From assembly GCA_030849465.1 (NCBI GenBank), contig JARVLF010000020.1, forward strand, positions 248,001 to 312,000: a DNA stretch of 64,000 nt, given 5' to 3'. Positions 31,501 through 42,566 of the stretch are shown one piece after another (positions within the stretch are counted from its first letter, which is position 1; each line of letters begins with the position of its first letter). The notes beneath the pieces are model-generated. The model saw only the letters and a list, made by a program, of their open reading frames with translations. It had not been told where the DNA came from and did not search any database. Made by a program: the position numbers and the translations under genes. The stretch comes from Moesziomyces globuligerus (lineage: Eukaryota > Basidiomycota > Ustilaginomycetes > Ustilaginales > Ustilaginaceae).

Positions 31501-34251
31501 AAGAGTGCATCCAAGCGCAAGGGTTCTGGACGATCCGCGATCGACTTTTCCTCGGACGAGGAGGGCGAAGACGATGGCTACTCCACCACCACGCCCATCA
31601 AGAAGCGGAGAAAGTCCGGCAACATTGCCGACCCCAGCTCGCCCCTCTCTTCTCTGCCTTCGCCAGGCTCGGTTGACTCGAGCTTCAGCACGCCGCCGCC
31701 AGTGCCGCGACTCTCTGCCAAGCACAGGCTCGAGAATGACCGACGTCTTTCCGACGTCGAGCTCGCCAAGAAGAAGCGCAGTGCCAAGCAGGCGCGTAAT
31801 CGCAAGGCGCAAGCTTCGGAGTCGAGATCCAAGGAATCAGCTTCTAAACGGCGGAAGAGGGAGGAAGCACGCATCCATCGCAACGCCATCCTCGACCTCG
31901 GTGACACTGAATCGAGCGAGGAAGAGCTCGCCGACCACGAAGCGGCCGAGAGCAGCAAGCAGCGCGAGGTTCGAGACGTCGACACGGATCGGGACAGCGC
32001 GGCATCTACGCCCAGGGCATCCAAGATCGCACTGGCACCCGAGCCGTCGGACACGAGTAGCAAAATCAGGAAGGACCGGAACGCGAGCGGAGCAGCCGTC
32101 GAGAGCCCCAAATCTGCCTCGAAAGATACCCCCAGCAAGACCAAGAACGTGCGACGAATCTTGTCGGACTCGGAGCAGAGCAGTGAGGACGAGGGCAAGC
32201 GCGTCGAGGCCTCTCCATCCACCCGTGCTGCTGCCTTGCCAACGAAAAAAGAAGAGGCCGAGGCCCAGCCCCGAGACGAGCCCGCTGCGGCCTCAATCGC
32301 ACCGGCCGAGGCCGATGTGGAGATGCCGGATCGGGAGTCCAAACCGCCTGCAGAGGCATCCGCAACGGCCCCGAAAGAAGAAGAATCCGAGGCCAACGCT
32401 GCCGAACCCAAATCGGCTCCTCCCGCTGCCGCGGAAAGCGCTCCGACACCCGCAGCGGCTCCTGCGCCCGCGCCAGAGATCAAGAAGGAGGAGCCCAGAG
32501 TCAAGCTCTCGCTGGCCGAATACAAGCGTCGACTGGCCGAACGCCGTGTGTCGGAGCAGCAAAGCACGACGGCTGCAGCTGCGACGCCAGCTCCGCTCAC
32601 CCCGGCGACGCCCACCTCGGAGGTCGCACCGTCGCCAGCTGTCGAGAAGGCTGACCCCGTGCGTGCTGTGCCCACAGCGAATGCCGAGCCGGCGGGCTTG
32701 GACGGGTTACGTCCGGCAACTCAGCCGGCCGCGGGTGTGGCCGAAGCACGCGAGTCCGGCAAGCCCTCGTCGGCAATGCCTCGAGGCGTTCTGTTTACCT
32801 CGATCGCGGCGCCGACAGCAATTCGCTCTGTTGAGATCCCGAAATCTCCATCTCCGGAGCCGGCGGCGCAGCAGGTCCAACCAGGCGGAACCAGCTCGGG
32901 AGTGCCGGAAGCAGCCACATCTGCGCCGGCTCCGTCGACCTCTGCCGAGACGGCGGCGGCCGGCAGCATTGGGCAGGATGCACAGCGGGCGCGCGCGCCG
33001 TCTGTGACGCAGCCAGGTGCGGAGGGCGAAAAGGGAAGTCTGCGTGTGGATGCTGCTGCGGCCAATCGTGCTGCTGCCGAGGGTTCTGCCAAGCCTCCGA
33101 CTCCCGGAAATGGACCGACGACGCCTGGCGCAGTGAGCGCAGGCACCGCATCCGGAGGTGCCGTGCCATCCACGGCCGCACCTTCGCCGTCGCCGACGCT
33201 CGGACCGACGCGGTATCCAGCCGGTCGGGTGCCCTCGTCGCCCTCGGGGCCATCGACGTTCAACCCGCCCAAGGCGCCGCGTGCGTTCATGAGTCCGCCC
33301 GGATCGACGCTGCCTGCGCCGCTTCCGAGCTCGGCTGCGTCGATGACGAGCGGTGCAGCGGCACCCGTGGTGGCGTCGGGTGCTTCTGCGAGTGTCGTGT
33401 CGACGCCGGCGCGGATCGGGACGGCTGGTGTGGGCACTACGCCGTCGACGGCGAGTTCGACGAGCACTGTGGCGTCTTCGGCGCGCTTGGCGGGGGCGGG
33501 GTTGACGTCGCCGACGCCGGGGACGACGGGGTTGCCGGCGTATGCGCCGCGCGCGTTTGCGGGTGTGCCCAAGGGTCCGGCGAGTATGCGCGATTCGGAT
33601 CCGCGGGTGGATGCGTGGGCCGAGGCGCGCGAGGGGCGCGAGTATGCCCGCCACGACGGGCGCGAGGGCGCGCGTGATATGGGCTGGGGCGAACGCAGGG
33701 ATCCAGCCGCGGAGCGCGATGTGGCTCGAGGCGGATGGGGTCGCGAGCGTCGCGATGGACATCGAGAGGGTCTGGGTCGCGAGGCGTACGCGCGCGACGG
33801 CCGCTTCTTTGGCCGCGATGAACGCGAACCTCCTGGTGCCGCTGCTGCCGGACCGTCGGTTCCGGGCGCGGCAGGAGGAGGTGGATTGGGCGGTCGGATC
33901 GACCATGCGCATGCAGCCTATCCGCCCTATCGAAGGCCATCGGCGAGCGAGTACGACGAGATGCACGCCGGACCGTCCGCGCCCGGATACGATGGGTATG
34001 GCCGTGGCATCGTCGTGCGCGGCAGGAGCCTTGGGCTCGGTGGTCCCGGTCCAGTGGCTCCCCCACTGCCAGCGGGCAGGGACGCTGCGAGAGACTACCG
34101 CGATTACGACGACATGGCCGGCCCGCCACAGCAGGGCCCCATGCCTGCCAGAGGCGGAGCGGGCGGCTTCAGGGCAGGTTGGTCAGGCCGTAGACCTCCG
34201 CGTGCCAATCCGGGCTCCGGTCAGAACAGAGGCAGAGGCTGGATGCGATGA
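28522..34251 (+). CDS. SET3: PHD-finger and SET-domain protein (Set3/MLL5 family), giant disordered form
   Basis: A single exon of 1909 aa. The PHD finger (residues 102-149) is complete: [20 protein letters not shown], then WQHCACFG and CEQC. In Set3 and MLL5 it reads H3K4 methylation. The SET domain (about 440-655) includes [20 protein letters not shown] and an NHS-equivalent that reads [12 protein letters not shown]. It ends ITLGWEWDD where active enzymes have a YDY-type tyrosine. The catalytic residues are therefore not conserved and the domain is probably non-catalytic, as for yeast Set3, a scaffold of a histone deacetylase complex. Residues 800-1900 are low-complexity: acidic and Lys/Ser blocks, a charged helix ([17 protein letters not shown], near 1330), a Pro/Ala/Ser section, and an RG/GRGW-rich C-terminus. 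It is 2.5 times longer than yeast Set3 (751 aa), almost all of the excess being disordered. Confidence 0.88.
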   Translation: MIKPPAMGVFARDPPSTARTSTASSSAPPAASATAPSALPLSPSELQPQPLLSEARHSLDTRSAPPPAHSSDDTPYDGVEADEDGAANDDDDQGTVDEEAGIIRCICGCDDDDGFTIQCDRCLVWQHCACFGMSQASVPDEYLCEQCEPRPVDVAFAQAHQQKRKNNEARKALMDRNLKRQAQAIASTIYNQPYLAPEAASSPTSSHQPSSSVAAFAAEEPPASLTAPATAGPSSSAARSRKPSHALDLSNTQFVVPEIPASAGTSNKSAKQRKGQKGSRRGYETPSAVSTPVRGVFTPGSAQERADDPFDAAEQLEAWHVEFTPIAKNVVADPSILPDLAAAMLDWEEGSPLKAIPGPAGRVLVPTFGPSSSAATHRHPPSAKPSRAELHASSSSASSPSPASPRAPASPIELEALPLGLSAVGDECIPIELTGPSLADLACRTYVKHISESASAGVFTNLLYANNSADEPQRGWCASRAFSRPVMHGLFAEASIPAGAFISELRGELYSASTYRNNPINQYAALGATKPHVHLLPPPLNLAVDARRYGSEARFARFSCHPNAVLRPILFRPNGQPSARSRTSSRAQSPAPAALLARQHRYADTSPAESRSEEPQLLFGLFALTDIPRTHEITLGWEWDDAHIVHFLPELVQNPYLESRQDDVDPGQHTANMVALAERGEFPYAETEFSAKMSTVAAALLGCVLCACIGSAAPPGGGGGASSNNGRKQDCAVAQMLRVGNGMSLLNVTMPGKTNRSRARLPDFSPLVGARRFWRPYSLPPTPEVSVKDEGSPAAAALLGSVSSDAEGELARLLDHPDAEGEAGCGGVEYTGFRSESLRNTGNGDAEDDMDLDVQGQVSRGRLGTESAASDADDTDDARSVASSLTDPLSGLSDQETPSEGEDEELMDALREVDGVRSTSRPSKNGPKATSAVDAELSGLFLLPPKKRSTRTRIKASLAASDDEDAAADKHDGQEDEEARIKSSRKVDATSKSKSASKRKGSGRSAIDFSSDEEGEDDGYSTTTPIKKRRKSGNIADPSSPLSSLPSPGSVDSSFSTPPPVPRLSAKHRLENDRRLSDVELAKKKRSAKQARNRKAQASESRSKESASKRRKREEARIHRNAILDLGDTESSEEELADHEAAESSKQREVRDVDTDRDSAASTPRASKIALAPEPSDTSSKIRKDRNASGAAVESPKSASKDTPSKTKNVRRILSDSEQSSEDEGKRVEASPSTRAAALPTKKEEAEAQPRDEPAAASIAPAEADVEMPDRESKPPAEASATAPKEEESEANAAEPKSAPPAAAESAPTPAAAPAPAPEIKKEEPRVKLSLAEYKRRLAERRVSEQQSTTAAAATPAPLTPATPTSEVAPSPAVEKADPVRAVPTANAEPAGLDGLRPATQPAAGVAEARESGKPSSAMPRGVLFTSIAAPTAIRSVEIPKSPSPEPAAQQVQPGGTSSGVPEAATSAPAPSTSAETAAAGSIGQDAQRARAPSVTQPGAEGEKGSLRVDAAAANRAAAEGSAKPPTPGNGPTTPGAVSAGTASGGAVPSTAAPSPSPTLGPTRYPAGRVPSSPSGPSTFNPPKAPRAFMSPPGSTLPAPLPSSAASMTSGAAAPVVASGASASVVSTPARIGTAGVGTTPSTASSTSTVASSARLAGAGLTSPTPGTTGLPAYAPRAFAGVPKGPASMRDSDPRVDAWAEAREGREYARHDGREGARDMGWGERRDPAAERDVARGGWGRERRDGHREGLGREAYARDGRFFGRDEREPPGAAAAGPSVPGAAGGGGLGGRIDHAHAAYPPYRRPSASEYDEMHAGPSAPGYDGYGRGIVVRGRSLGLGGPGPVAPPLPAGRDAARDYRDYDDMAGPPQQGPMPARGGAGGFRAGWSGRRPPRANPGSGQNRGRGWMR

Positions 34252-34542
34252 TCCCCATCGATTTCAAATCCCTTCTCTCTCTGAAGTGTCTCACTCAGCA
34301 CGTCGCTATCCAACGTCCTCAGCAAATCACGATGTGCTCGGTTTTTGTACGCGCTTCCAATGGAAAGTGTTTGGCTTGGCATCGACATTGCGTGTGCGTC
34401 CGGTGTCCGATGAGCCCTCTGAAAAGCGCATGGCCTGAAGCCATGCATTGAGCCCCGAGACAAGCCCACACATTCACACGTCACAACACCGTCTCTCGTC
34501 GACATGGCAGTTTAATTGATTCAAAGAAGCAACGTGCGTGTA
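34252..34542. other. Convergent 3' region between SET3 and PDS5
   Basis: These 291 bp separate two stop codons and must contain both 3' UTRs and poly(A) sites. No other feature is visible. Confidence 0.5.
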
Positions 34543-37500
34543 TCACTCTGCATCGGAGAGCTCGGAGCTTTCATTCCCATCCGCCCCCTCCTCCGCCTCC
34601 TCCTCTTCCTCCTCCTCCTCCTCCTCCTCGTCCTCGTCCTCGTCCTCGTCCTGCTTGCTCTTCTTTCTCCTGCCGCCCTTCTTCTTGGCGGCGCTCCTCT
34701 TCTTGGGGCTCGTGCGGATGTTTGCCATGCTCCACTTGTTGGCCGCGCCGCCCGCAGCCTTGCTGCCCTTGAGCTTGACCTCTGCGAGCTGTCTAGCGAG
34801 GTCCTGGGGCAGGTACTGACGCTCGTAGATCTCCCTCTGCACCTCCCTGCTCGGCAGCGGCTTAAAGATGTCCTGTGGCAGAGTCACCTTGCCCGGATAG
34901 CTCTCGATGGTCCAACCGGCCGCAGCTGCGCGCCTCTTGATCACAAGCTGCGTGAGCTCCGAGAGCGCGTAGAGGTTCTCGGATGCCCCCTGAGACTCTG
35001 CATCGCGCACGCCCTTGACGCGCGCGGCGAGATAGAAGAGCAGCGAGACGTTGCCCGCGCCAGCGACGGCGTCGAGGAAGAAGTCGAGGTAGCGCACAAA
35101 CTGCTTGACCTCGTCGGTTTCGCGAGCAAAGTCCGGATGGTGCGCCAGCAGATGCACCAGTCTCGGCAGCGCCGTATCGACGCGCTTGAGCCTCTGCTCT
35201 GCCGGCATCCTAGCCAGCGCCTGGCAATGCCGCAGCACCATGTTTCGGTTCTCCTCCTCGGGATCGTACGCCGCCAGAAACGCCATGGCCAGGAACCTCG
35301 AGTCGATCTTGCCGAGCTGGAGATACGTCAGCAGCCGATGGATGACGCGCGCGCGCACGTTGAACGACTCGTCCTGCACCATCAGCGCCAGCTGCACATA
35401 CTCGCGCCCGATGCACGCATCGTACGCCGAATGCCGGGCCAGCTTGAGCACGCACTCGGCCGCCTGCAGTCGCATGCGCGACTTGGCCGCCGCCGGCGTA
35501 CCCAGCTCCTTGGCCTCGCCCGCTCCCACCACCACCCACAGCAGCCGGAAGATCGGCTTGGCCAGATCCGCCGCACTCGCGGTCTCGGCAAACGCCTCGC
35601 ACCTCCGCGTCAGCACGTGCAGCGCCAGCAGCTTGGCGCGCAGCTCGGCGTCCATCGCTGCATCCTCGACCCAGTCCTCGCCACCGCCCGCGTACGCCTT
35701 GGCTTTGCTCGCCGCAATCGGCTTGAGCAGGATGTCGGAGAGGATGGTGCGCACGACCGTGCTGCTGACGTTCTCGGACGCGTCCGGCGCGTGCTTGAAC
35801 AGCTGTGCCAAACTGTGCAGCATGGCCACCTGGCGATCCGCCTTGGCACCCGCCAACTGCTTGGCCAGCGCATCCAGCACCTCCTCCAGCACGCTGTACG
35901 CCGCCGAGCCCGAGACCGCGGCGCCCTTGCGCCCGCCGCGCCCGCCGCCGGTCGCGACGATCGCCAGCAGCTTGGCCGCGTACTTGGCCTGGAGCGGCGT
36001 GCCCTTGAGCACGAGCTTGGCGAGGCGCTCCACCGCCTTGCGGTCGAGCTGCACCTTGGCCGCGTTCCACTGCGCCACCGCCGCGAGCGCCTGCAGGCAC
36101 GTCTGCGTCAGCAGCGGATTGGCCTCGTCAAAGAGCGCGCGCGAGAGCTCGGCGACGTGCATGCCGAGCATCGCCGGACACTTCTTGGCGATGAATTCGA
36201 GCAGCTCGCTGGCCGACGCCCGGTGCGTCTCGGCATCCGCCGCCTCGCTCGCGCCCTGCGACTGCGACGACGACGATGACGACGATGCGGGCTTGCCGCG
36301 CTGGCCCGGGTGGGAGAGCTTGCGGATGAGCGTCGGCACGGACGAGCGGTTGACCAAAAAGTACGCCGCGGTGCGGATAAAGACGGTGAGCGTGTCGAGC
36401 ATCGAGGCGTTTGCGTTTTCGATGCGGCGGAGCGCGTCGTTCCTGCTCTTGACCGCCGTCTTGAGGTCCGTCTGCGGATCGAAGCACGTGCGGATCAGCC
36501 GGTAGATGCGCGTATCGTTGAGCTTGGCGAAAGCGTGCAGATCGGTCTTGGCGCGCTCCGGATCGGCAAACAGCCCCGCGCAGCGGCGGATGCGATCGGC
36601 CATGGCCGTCTTGACCACCGCCGCATCCTTGTCCGGCGCGACCTCGCCGCCGTTGTACTGCTCGCAGCAGTCGAGGTAGTGGTCCGGCAGCGCGGGCCGC
36701 ACGATGATGAGGTTCGTGAGTCGCAGCAACGCCTTGGTCGCATCGGGCTCGAGATACTTCATGACGAGCAGCAGGCGGTTCGTCCACGCCGCCTCGTCCT
36801 CGTCCAGATTTGCCGGGAGGGGCAGGATGAACTTCTCCACCGTCGCGGCCACGAGCAGCTGCAGATCGTTGTGGGCGGCGTAGAGGCACTTGAAGACCTC
36901 CTGGGGGATCCATGCAAACTGCTGGATCGCTGCGGGGTCGTTGTTCTCGATCTCGGAGTAGGCCATGTCGAAGAGCCTGCCGACGGCGCTGAGCGACTCT
37001 TTGCGCACGAGCGTCTTCTTGTCCTTGCAGCGGTCGGCGAGCACCAGCAGCACGCTCTTGTCGACGTGGTGCAGCGCCGTCTCGTAGTCGAGCGAGCCGA
37101 GCATCTTGGCCGTGGCGGCGCGCACGCGCTCATCCGGCTCCAGGAGCTTCTGCTGGAGCACGGGCGCGAGGTCGTTTCGCAGCTCGGGGTGGTGGACGAG
37201 GAGCGGCTTGGCGCACTCGGCCCACACGACACGCAGGCTGGCCGACTTGTCGTTGGCCCTGCCGAGCCATGCGCGCCAGGTGCCCGCATATCTGCGCGCC
37301 AGGTCGCTCGTCTCGGCAGCGACCGTCGAGGGCTTCTCTGCAAACATCTGTCCGAGCACCTTGGTGGCGAGCACACGCAGCTGTACGTCCTCCGCGCGGA
37401 GCTCCTCCTCGAGCTGGGGGATGACGTTGAGCAGCAGCGAGGGCACGACGCGGTTGATCTGGACGATGAGCGAGTGCGCGGTCTGGAGGGTCTCGATGCG

Positions 37501-38295
37501 CTCGTCCTGGTCGTCGTCCTGGGTGGCCGAGTTGATGACCTCATTAAAGTACTGCGCGACGTACTTCTGCAGGCGGTCTTTGGTGTTGGAGCACACCTCG
37601 ACGGCGAGGCGATGTGCGGCGGGGTTGTGCTTGACCGCCTTTGTGGTGAAGTTGGCGAGGAGGAGCTCGAGCACGTCCGAGGGCAGCGTTGCGCACTCGT
37701 CGATGAGCTGGACGAGCACGTCTGCGATGCAGATCTCGACGTTCTTGGACATGTCCGGGCGAGCGAGCTCGAGGAAGCCCTTGAAGTAGTCGGACATGAT
37801 TTCGTCTGCGTTGGCGAGGTCGCAGACGAGCACGACAGACTTGACGTTGCTGAGGCTCTCGAGCAGGTAAAAGTATTCCGCGTACTGCGGTCCTGTGGGT
37901 TTGGAGAGGCCGGCGGCGGGCATGGTGAGTTGGTGGAGGAAGAACTGGAAGATGTCGCGGAGCTCTGCGGGGGTGAAAGGGGCATTGGGGGCAAAGAGGC
38001 GGAGCATGTCGGCGAGGCAGCAGGCGACGTTGGCCTTGACCGCCTTGTCCTTGTGGAGCATGAGTGCCGGGGTGACGAGCTCGGCGCAGACGTCCTTGAG
38101 CGAGTTGACGTCGACTTGGTCCTGGTCCATCTCGCTGAGCTCTGTGCGGACCTGGCGCACGCGCTTGAGCAGCGCGTCGGTGGAGGAGCCCTTCTGGTAG
38201 AGCTTGCCCTTGAGCGAGAGGCGGGCGAGCGCGCCCTTGCGCGTGGACGGGGCTGCCGAGGCCGAGGCCTGCTGGGTGGTGGTGGCCGTCACCAT
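34543..38295 (-). CDS. PDS5: Cohesin-associated HEAT-repeat protein Pds5
   Basis: A single exon of 1250 aa starts at ATG 38295. Pds5 binds the cohesin kleisin, maintains sister-chromatid cohesion and, with Wapl, controls release. The N-terminal family signature is LLKRVRQVRTELSEMDQDQV, followed by HKDKAVKANVACCLADMLRL and APFTPAELRDIFQFF. HEAT-type helical repeats run through about residue 1100. The C-terminus (from about residue 1170) has Lys/Arg blocks (SPKKRSAAKKKGGRRKKSK) and then an acidic run of Asp/Glu ending in ESSELSDAE. This matches fungal Spo76/BimD/Pds5 and yeast Pds5 in length (1277 aa). The gene points toward SET3 and is divergent from the SMYD-type gene. Confidence 0.94.
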   Translation of the reverse strand: MVTATTTQQASASAAPSTRKGALARLSLKGKLYQKGSSTDALLKRVRQVRTELSEMDQDQVDVNSLKDVCAELVTPALMLHKDKAVKANVACCLADMLRLFAPNAPFTPAELRDIFQFFLHQLTMPAAGLSKPTGPQYAEYFYLLESLSNVKSVVLVCDLANADEIMSDYFKGFLELARPDMSKNVEICIADVLVQLIDECATLPSDVLELLLANFTTKAVKHNPAAHRLAVEVCSNTKDRLQKYVAQYFNEVINSATQDDDQDERIETLQTAHSLIVQINRVVPSLLLNVIPQLEEELRAEDVQLRVLATKVLGQMFAEKPSTVAAETSDLARRYAGTWRAWLGRANDKSASLRVVWAECAKPLLVHHPELRNDLAPVLQQKLLEPDERVRAATAKMLGSLDYETALHHVDKSVLLVLADRCKDKKTLVRKESLSAVGRLFDMAYSEIENNDPAAIQQFAWIPQEVFKCLYAAHNDLQLLVAATVEKFILPLPANLDEDEAAWTNRLLLVMKYLEPDATKALLRLTNLIIVRPALPDHYLDCCEQYNGGEVAPDKDAAVVKTAMADRIRRCAGLFADPERAKTDLHAFAKLNDTRIYRLIRTCFDPQTDLKTAVKSRNDALRRIENANASMLDTLTVFIRTAAYFLVNRSSVPTLIRKLSHPGQRGKPASSSSSSSQSQGASEAADAETHRASASELLEFIAKKCPAMLGMHVAELSRALFDEANPLLTQTCLQALAAVAQWNAAKVQLDRKAVERLAKLVLKGTPLQAKYAAKLLAIVATGGGRGGRKGAAVSGSAAYSVLEEVLDALAKQLAGAKADRQVAMLHSLAQLFKHAPDASENVSSTVVRTILSDILLKPIAASKAKAYAGGGEDWVEDAAMDAELRAKLLALHVLTRRCEAFAETASAADLAKPIFRLLWVVVGAGEAKELGTPAAAKSRMRLQAAECVLKLARHSAYDACIGREYVQLALMVQDESFNVRARVIHRLLTYLQLGKIDSRFLAMAFLAAYDPEEENRNMVLRHCQALARMPAEQRLKRVDTALPRLVHLLAHHPDFARETDEVKQFVRYLDFFLDAVAGAGNVSLLFYLAARVKGVRDAESQGASENLYALSELTQLVIKRRAAAAGWTIESYPGKVTLPQDIFKPLPSREVQREIYERQYLPQDLARQLAEVKLKGSKAAGGAANKWSMANIRTSPKKRSAAKKKGGRRKKSKQDEDEDEDEEEEEEEEEEEAEEGADGNESSELSDAE

Positions 38296-39008
38296 CGTGG
38301 CTCGCTAGCGGAAGCAGCTACGGTGTGGTGGCACTGCGGCAAGGCCTGCGCGCGAGAGCCTTGGAAAACGTAACTGCAGCGTCGACGCGCAGTCGCCGAT
38401 CTCGCTGTCGTCGTTGACGCGGCTCAGAGGCGTGACGTGTTCCGGCAGGCGAACGATGAGGCTGCTGCGGCGAGAGTGAGGCGTGGATCGATTGCGGCCG
38501 TATGGACAGTTAAAGACAGGCTGATACGCAGTGAGACGAGCGTGATGGTCGAGATGGGTATAGAGAGCGAGAGTGGTGGAGCTCGTGAGTGTTGGATTGA
38601 CACGCTGCTGCGCCTTGCAACCAACGCTTCACCAGCTCAGTCACGCGCCTCGACTTTTTCGCGCTCAGCCGCCAGCCGCCTCCCGCCTCTCAGGCTTGCC
38701 TGGCCCCACCAAGCGTCACGACGTGGCGCGTCCACTTTAACGCGTCGTTGCAAAAGACGTGTTCCGAATCGCTAAGATGTGAGACTGTGTGAGCGCACAA
38801 TTCGAAGCTTATCGCATGCGCTCGGATGCGGCTTCCTCACGACATCGCCGCCTCGCCTGACGATTCCGACTTTCTTGCCGATCCTCGGCGCGTTCCGTGC
38901 CGCCACTCTACCACTTCCATCTCCGCCACCACTTCCACCATTTCCTTCACCTCTTCTAGCTCCGCCCCGCCTCGCCGTGCTGGTGCCGCACCTGCTCACC
39001 TGCTCGAT
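38296..39008. promoter_or_regulatory. Divergent upstream region of PDS5 and MYND-SET gene
   Basis: About 0.7 kb. The last 120 bp before 39009 are strikingly C/T-rich (CCACTTCCACC type), as expected for a 5' leader. An in-frame ATG at 38826 makes that leader formally translatable, but the resulting 61 residues are Ser/Thr/Ala low complexity. Confidence 0.45.
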
Positions 39009-41639
39009 ATGTCGTCCTCGGCTGCTTCGTCGTTCGCCGCGCTCAAGGCCCAGAGGGATGCGCGACGAAACCCCCTCTTCGCACAGCCTTCTGCGAGCTC
39101 CTCCGAAGACTCGCCTTCCGCAGCCGGACCGCACGATACATCGTCCGGCTCGTCCTTGGAAGCATCGGCTTCTGCTGCGGCTCCGATCGGATTCAGCCGA
39201 CCTCCACCTGCGCAGCCTTTCGCCATGGCATCGCCAGCTCAGCCCTCCCCGGTGGGCATGAATCACTCGAACGCGCAGCGTCCTCATGCGGCACGCGACA
39301 GGCCCGAGCCAGGCGCAGCAGGCAGCCGCGTGAGGCTCCCAGACATTCACGACCTCGAGCTGCGCTTCGACGCCGTCTCGAGCGAACGCGCGCTCTTCTA
39401 CGCTCCACTGCCCAAGAACGGTCCCTCGCCTGCCGACTTCCGCACCTCCAGCGCCGCCTCCGCCTTCTCGCCCGCAGGAGGCACGCCGCGCTCGCTCTCG
39501 GGCTCCTACTCCTACTCGTACTCGCAGCTCCTTTCGAGCTCCTACTCGGCTCCAGGTGGATGGGCCGCCGCCGGCGTCTCGGCCTGTCGTCCCGGCGACG
39601 TCTTGCTCCGCCTGCGCCCCGAGGTCGCCGTCCTCTCAACCGCGCTGCTCGATCAGCGTTGCTCTGCATGCTACTCACCGCCCTCTGCCGACGCCTCGGG
39701 CGCGCCTGCACCGAGCACCAAGCTGCAACGATGCTCGGGCTGCAAAGTGCTGCGTTACTGCTCGGCCGCATGCCAGCGTCGCGACTGGCCCAGTCACCGC
39801 GACGAGTGCAAGGCGCTCAAAGCCATCCAGCAGCTGCACACCTACCGCTCCGCCTTGCGCCAGCAGCACCGACTCGACCAGCGTCTCGCCGAACGCTACG
39901 CCCGGAACCAGGGCGGCAGTGCGCCCTTCACCATCGGCTCTTTCCAGGACAACGACGAGGTCATGGCGGCCGCCAACGCCACCGGCGAGGCGCAAGACCC
40001 GGACAGCGACACCGAGACCGTCTCGGCAGGCGGTGATGCCAGCCCTGTGGATCGACTGCGTCTGCCGAGCTCCATGATGCGCGCGCTGGCGCGCTGGATC
40101 TGGGCGCGCGGACGCATCGGCACGGGCGGCAAGGACAAGGCGAGCGGCGATGCGGGCGATCTGCTCGAGCTGTGCTCGCACCGCGAGCGCTTCGGTCCCG
40201 AGGAACTGCAGCAGCAAGCGCAGCTGGCGCTCCACCTCGCGCAGTACCTCACCGCGTCGGCGCGGGCCGCAGCCACGTTCGGACCCGTCTCGCGCGGCGA
40301 GGCGAATCTGGACGAGATGATGCAGCCCGAAGCCGGCTTCTCGCAGGGTGATGCTCTGCGCGCGCTCGGCATCGAATCGGCCACCGAGCTGCTCGACCTC
40401 GTCTGTCAGTTCTCGTCCAACTCGTTTTCGCTCACGGACAGCGATCTCAACCCGCTCGGCGTGTGCATGCATGCTAGCATGGCCATGGTCAACCACTCCT
40501 GCACGCCCAATGCCGCCGTCGTGTTTCCGTTCGGCGGCGCGGCCAAGTCCGGCCAGCAGAACTGGAGCAACGGCGAAGACGCAAAGGTGATGCAGCTCGT
40601 AGCGCTGCGCGCGATCGAGCCGGGCGAGGAACTGCTCATCTCATACGTCGACGTGGCGGATCGGTACGAGCAGCGACGCAGCGCGCTCAGGAGACGATAC
40701 TGCTTCGAGTGTCGCTGTGAGCTCTGCCGCAAAACTGTGGCCAGGCGAATGCCGGGCATGCAGCCCTTTGCGCCGCCGAGCCACTGGATCGACCCACGCA
40801 CGGCGGTCTGGTGTCCGCACCGATGCGGCGGCTGGATCGACGGCGCGCTGTTGGATGCGGACGCGCAGGCGGCTAAATGCAACAAGTGCCATGCGGTCTC
40901 TAGCGTCAGCGCATCGGATGCGGCGCAGGATGCTCAGCGCGCGCAGGACGCGCTCCAGAGAGCGTCGCGCTTGCTCGAGCGTAACGCGGCTGAGGCAGCG
41001 TGGACGGTTTGCGCGTCGGTGCTGCCGGTGCTGGTGGAGCGATACCCACCATCGTGGCAACCGCTGTTCCCGCTGCTGCGACTGTCGACGACGTGTCTGA
41101 TCGAAGCGGGCTCGAATGCGCTATCGCCTCAGCGGGCCGAGGGCGCCAACGAAGACGCGGCGGTGTACTGCTTCGACGAGGCGGTGCGTATGCAGATGCT
41201 CGTGGTGGCGGGCACACAGGCGTCCAGCACGCCCATCTATCCAAAGGGTCATCCGGCGCGAGCCATCGCGATCGCCACGCTCGCGAAACTCGTGCTGGCT
41301 CAGCTCGACCACGTGGCGCGACCGGAGCGTGGTTCGGGAGAGGCGGTGCTGCCGTCGCACGTCGCCGGCAATGCAGCCGTGTGTCGTGCAGCGGTGGAGG
41401 AGACGCAGGCGCGCGGCGGACAGACGCTGTCGATCCTCAAGGACCCGCCGAGCGTGCCGCACGAGGTGCGCGTCGATCTGGCCAGGCAGCTGCTCATCCA
41501 GGCGGTCGAGGAGCTCGGCATGGCCTTTGGCAGGTCCAACCAGGGCGGCAGGACGGGACACGAGATGAGAGCGTCGCTGAACGAGATGGAACAGGAGCTC
41601 CAGCTGCTCGCCCAAACCAGCTCCATGTCCGTCTCGTAG
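39009..41639 (+). CDS. MYND-SET protein (SMYD-type lysine methyltransferase)
   Basis: A single exon of 876 aa from ATG 39009, or 937 aa if the weaker-context ATG at 38826 is used. The first 200 residues are Ser/Ala/Pro-rich. A MYND zinc finger (about residues 218-265) follows, with CSACYSPP, CSGCKVLRYCSAACQRRDW and a final HRDEC. In SMYD proteins this finger is inserted in the SET domain. SET motifs are intact: MAMVNHSCTPNAAV (near 495), the AdoMet and lysine-binding core ALRAIEPGEELLISYVDV, and the post-SET zinc site YCFECRCELC. A long helical TPR-like C-terminus follows. The NHSCxPN motif and the ISY tyrosine suggest an active methyltransferase; the substrate is unknown. A low-complexity insert (residues 275-350) separates MYND from the SET core. 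Confidence 0.85.
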   Translation: MSSSAASSFAALKAQRDARRNPLFAQPSASSSEDSPSAAGPHDTSSGSSLEASASAAAPIGFSRPPPAQPFAMASPAQPSPVGMNHSNAQRPHAARDRPEPGAAGSRVRLPDIHDLELRFDAVSSERALFYAPLPKNGPSPADFRTSSAASAFSPAGGTPRSLSGSYSYSYSQLLSSSYSAPGGWAAAGVSACRPGDVLLRLRPEVAVLSTALLDQRCSACYSPPSADASGAPAPSTKLQRCSGCKVLRYCSAACQRRDWPSHRDECKALKAIQQLHTYRSALRQQHRLDQRLAERYARNQGGSAPFTIGSFQDNDEVMAAANATGEAQDPDSDTETVSAGGDASPVDRLRLPSSMMRALARWIWARGRIGTGGKDKASGDAGDLLELCSHRERFGPEELQQQAQLALHLAQYLTASARAAATFGPVSRGEANLDEMMQPEAGFSQGDALRALGIESATELLDLVCQFSSNSFSLTDSDLNPLGVCMHASMAMVNHSCTPNAAVVFPFGGAAKSGQQNWSNGEDAKVMQLVALRAIEPGEELLISYVDVADRYEQRRSALRRRYCFECRCELCRKTVARRMPGMQPFAPPSHWIDPRTAVWCPHRCGGWIDGALLDADAQAAKCNKCHAVSSVSASDAAQDAQRAQDALQRASRLLERNAAEAAWTVCASVLPVLVERYPPSWQPLFPLLRLSTTCLIEAGSNALSPQRAEGANEDAAVYCFDEAVRMQMLVVAGTQASSTPIYPKGHPARAIAIATLAKLVLAQLDHVARPERGSGEAVLPSHVAGNAAVCRAAVEETQARGGQTLSILKDPPSVPHEVRVDLARQLLIQAVEELGMAFGRSNQGGRTGHEMRASLNEMEQELQLLAQTSSMSVS

Positions 41640-42566
41640 ACGCCAGCAAGGCTTCAAGCCACGGTCGACTTTTTTGTATCAAATTGATGCAGATTTATAG
41701 CTAGAAGGAATGATGTGAAGCGAGCCTGCCGAGGGAAAGGAGTGAGGATGGACGAGTCTAATTTATGGATAGATGGCAGTCGTCGAGGGGTGATTTACGC
41801 GACACGTCAACCGGACGCGTCGACGCGATTCACGATTTGATCCACTTTACGCGACACGCAGGAATGCCAGAAAGCCCGCGTTTGTTGAATTTCCAACCGT
41901 TTCAGCGCAGCAGAGCACGCACTGACCGCTCGTTGCAACCGCACACACTTTTTGCATGACATGGCCGCCCAAAGCAGAACGCACGACGCACAACGCGCAT
42001 GGCTCGATCGTGTGTGCATGCCGGTGAGAGGGTGGCAAGCGTGCGGAATTCGGCTTCGATGCGTGAGCAAGGCAAGGCAGAAATCTCAAGCCGTGCCTTG
42101 CTCACAGTACTTGCGTGTGGACGTGGGTGTCCGAAACCTCATTTCGCCGCAACTCAACGCCTTGTCCCGCTCATACTCAGCTACGCTTCCTCACCGCCAT
42201 TCATCCTTAGACTCGTCCATCCTATCTTGCCTTCTCTCTGTCTCTCGCTTTCGCAGGCTTACTTCACATCACCCTTTCTAGCTATACATCTGCATCGCCG
42301 AGCTCCGCCACCATCCATCCATCCAGCCCCACCCTCTGGCTAAGACCTATTTACGCCCATCTCGCACCTAGACGCAAATATCCGAGCATTCGTCTACACA
42401 TGCACACCTGAAGACATTCACGACTCGAACGTAGCACAGCCGTCGGTCTCGGCTCATCTGCCCTTTCCGCAGCGACTCGTACGCTCGTTCGACTGCCCTG
42501 CTCGTGCTCCGCTATCCCCGTCATCGTTCCGCTCAGCATCGCATCCGGCATCCTAAGCCTTCAGCC
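41640..42566. other. Intergenic region upstream of acidic-protein gene
   Basis: This 927-bp gap contains the 3' UTR of the MYND-SET gene and the promoter of the next gene. The last 350 bp are C/T-rich, consistent with a leader. No conserved frame or RNA gene was found. Confidence 0.5.

Noticed and set aside
36310..38373. 687-codon plus-strand frame over PDS5
   Set aside because: Antisense shadow; the composition mirrors the minus-strand HEAT repeats.
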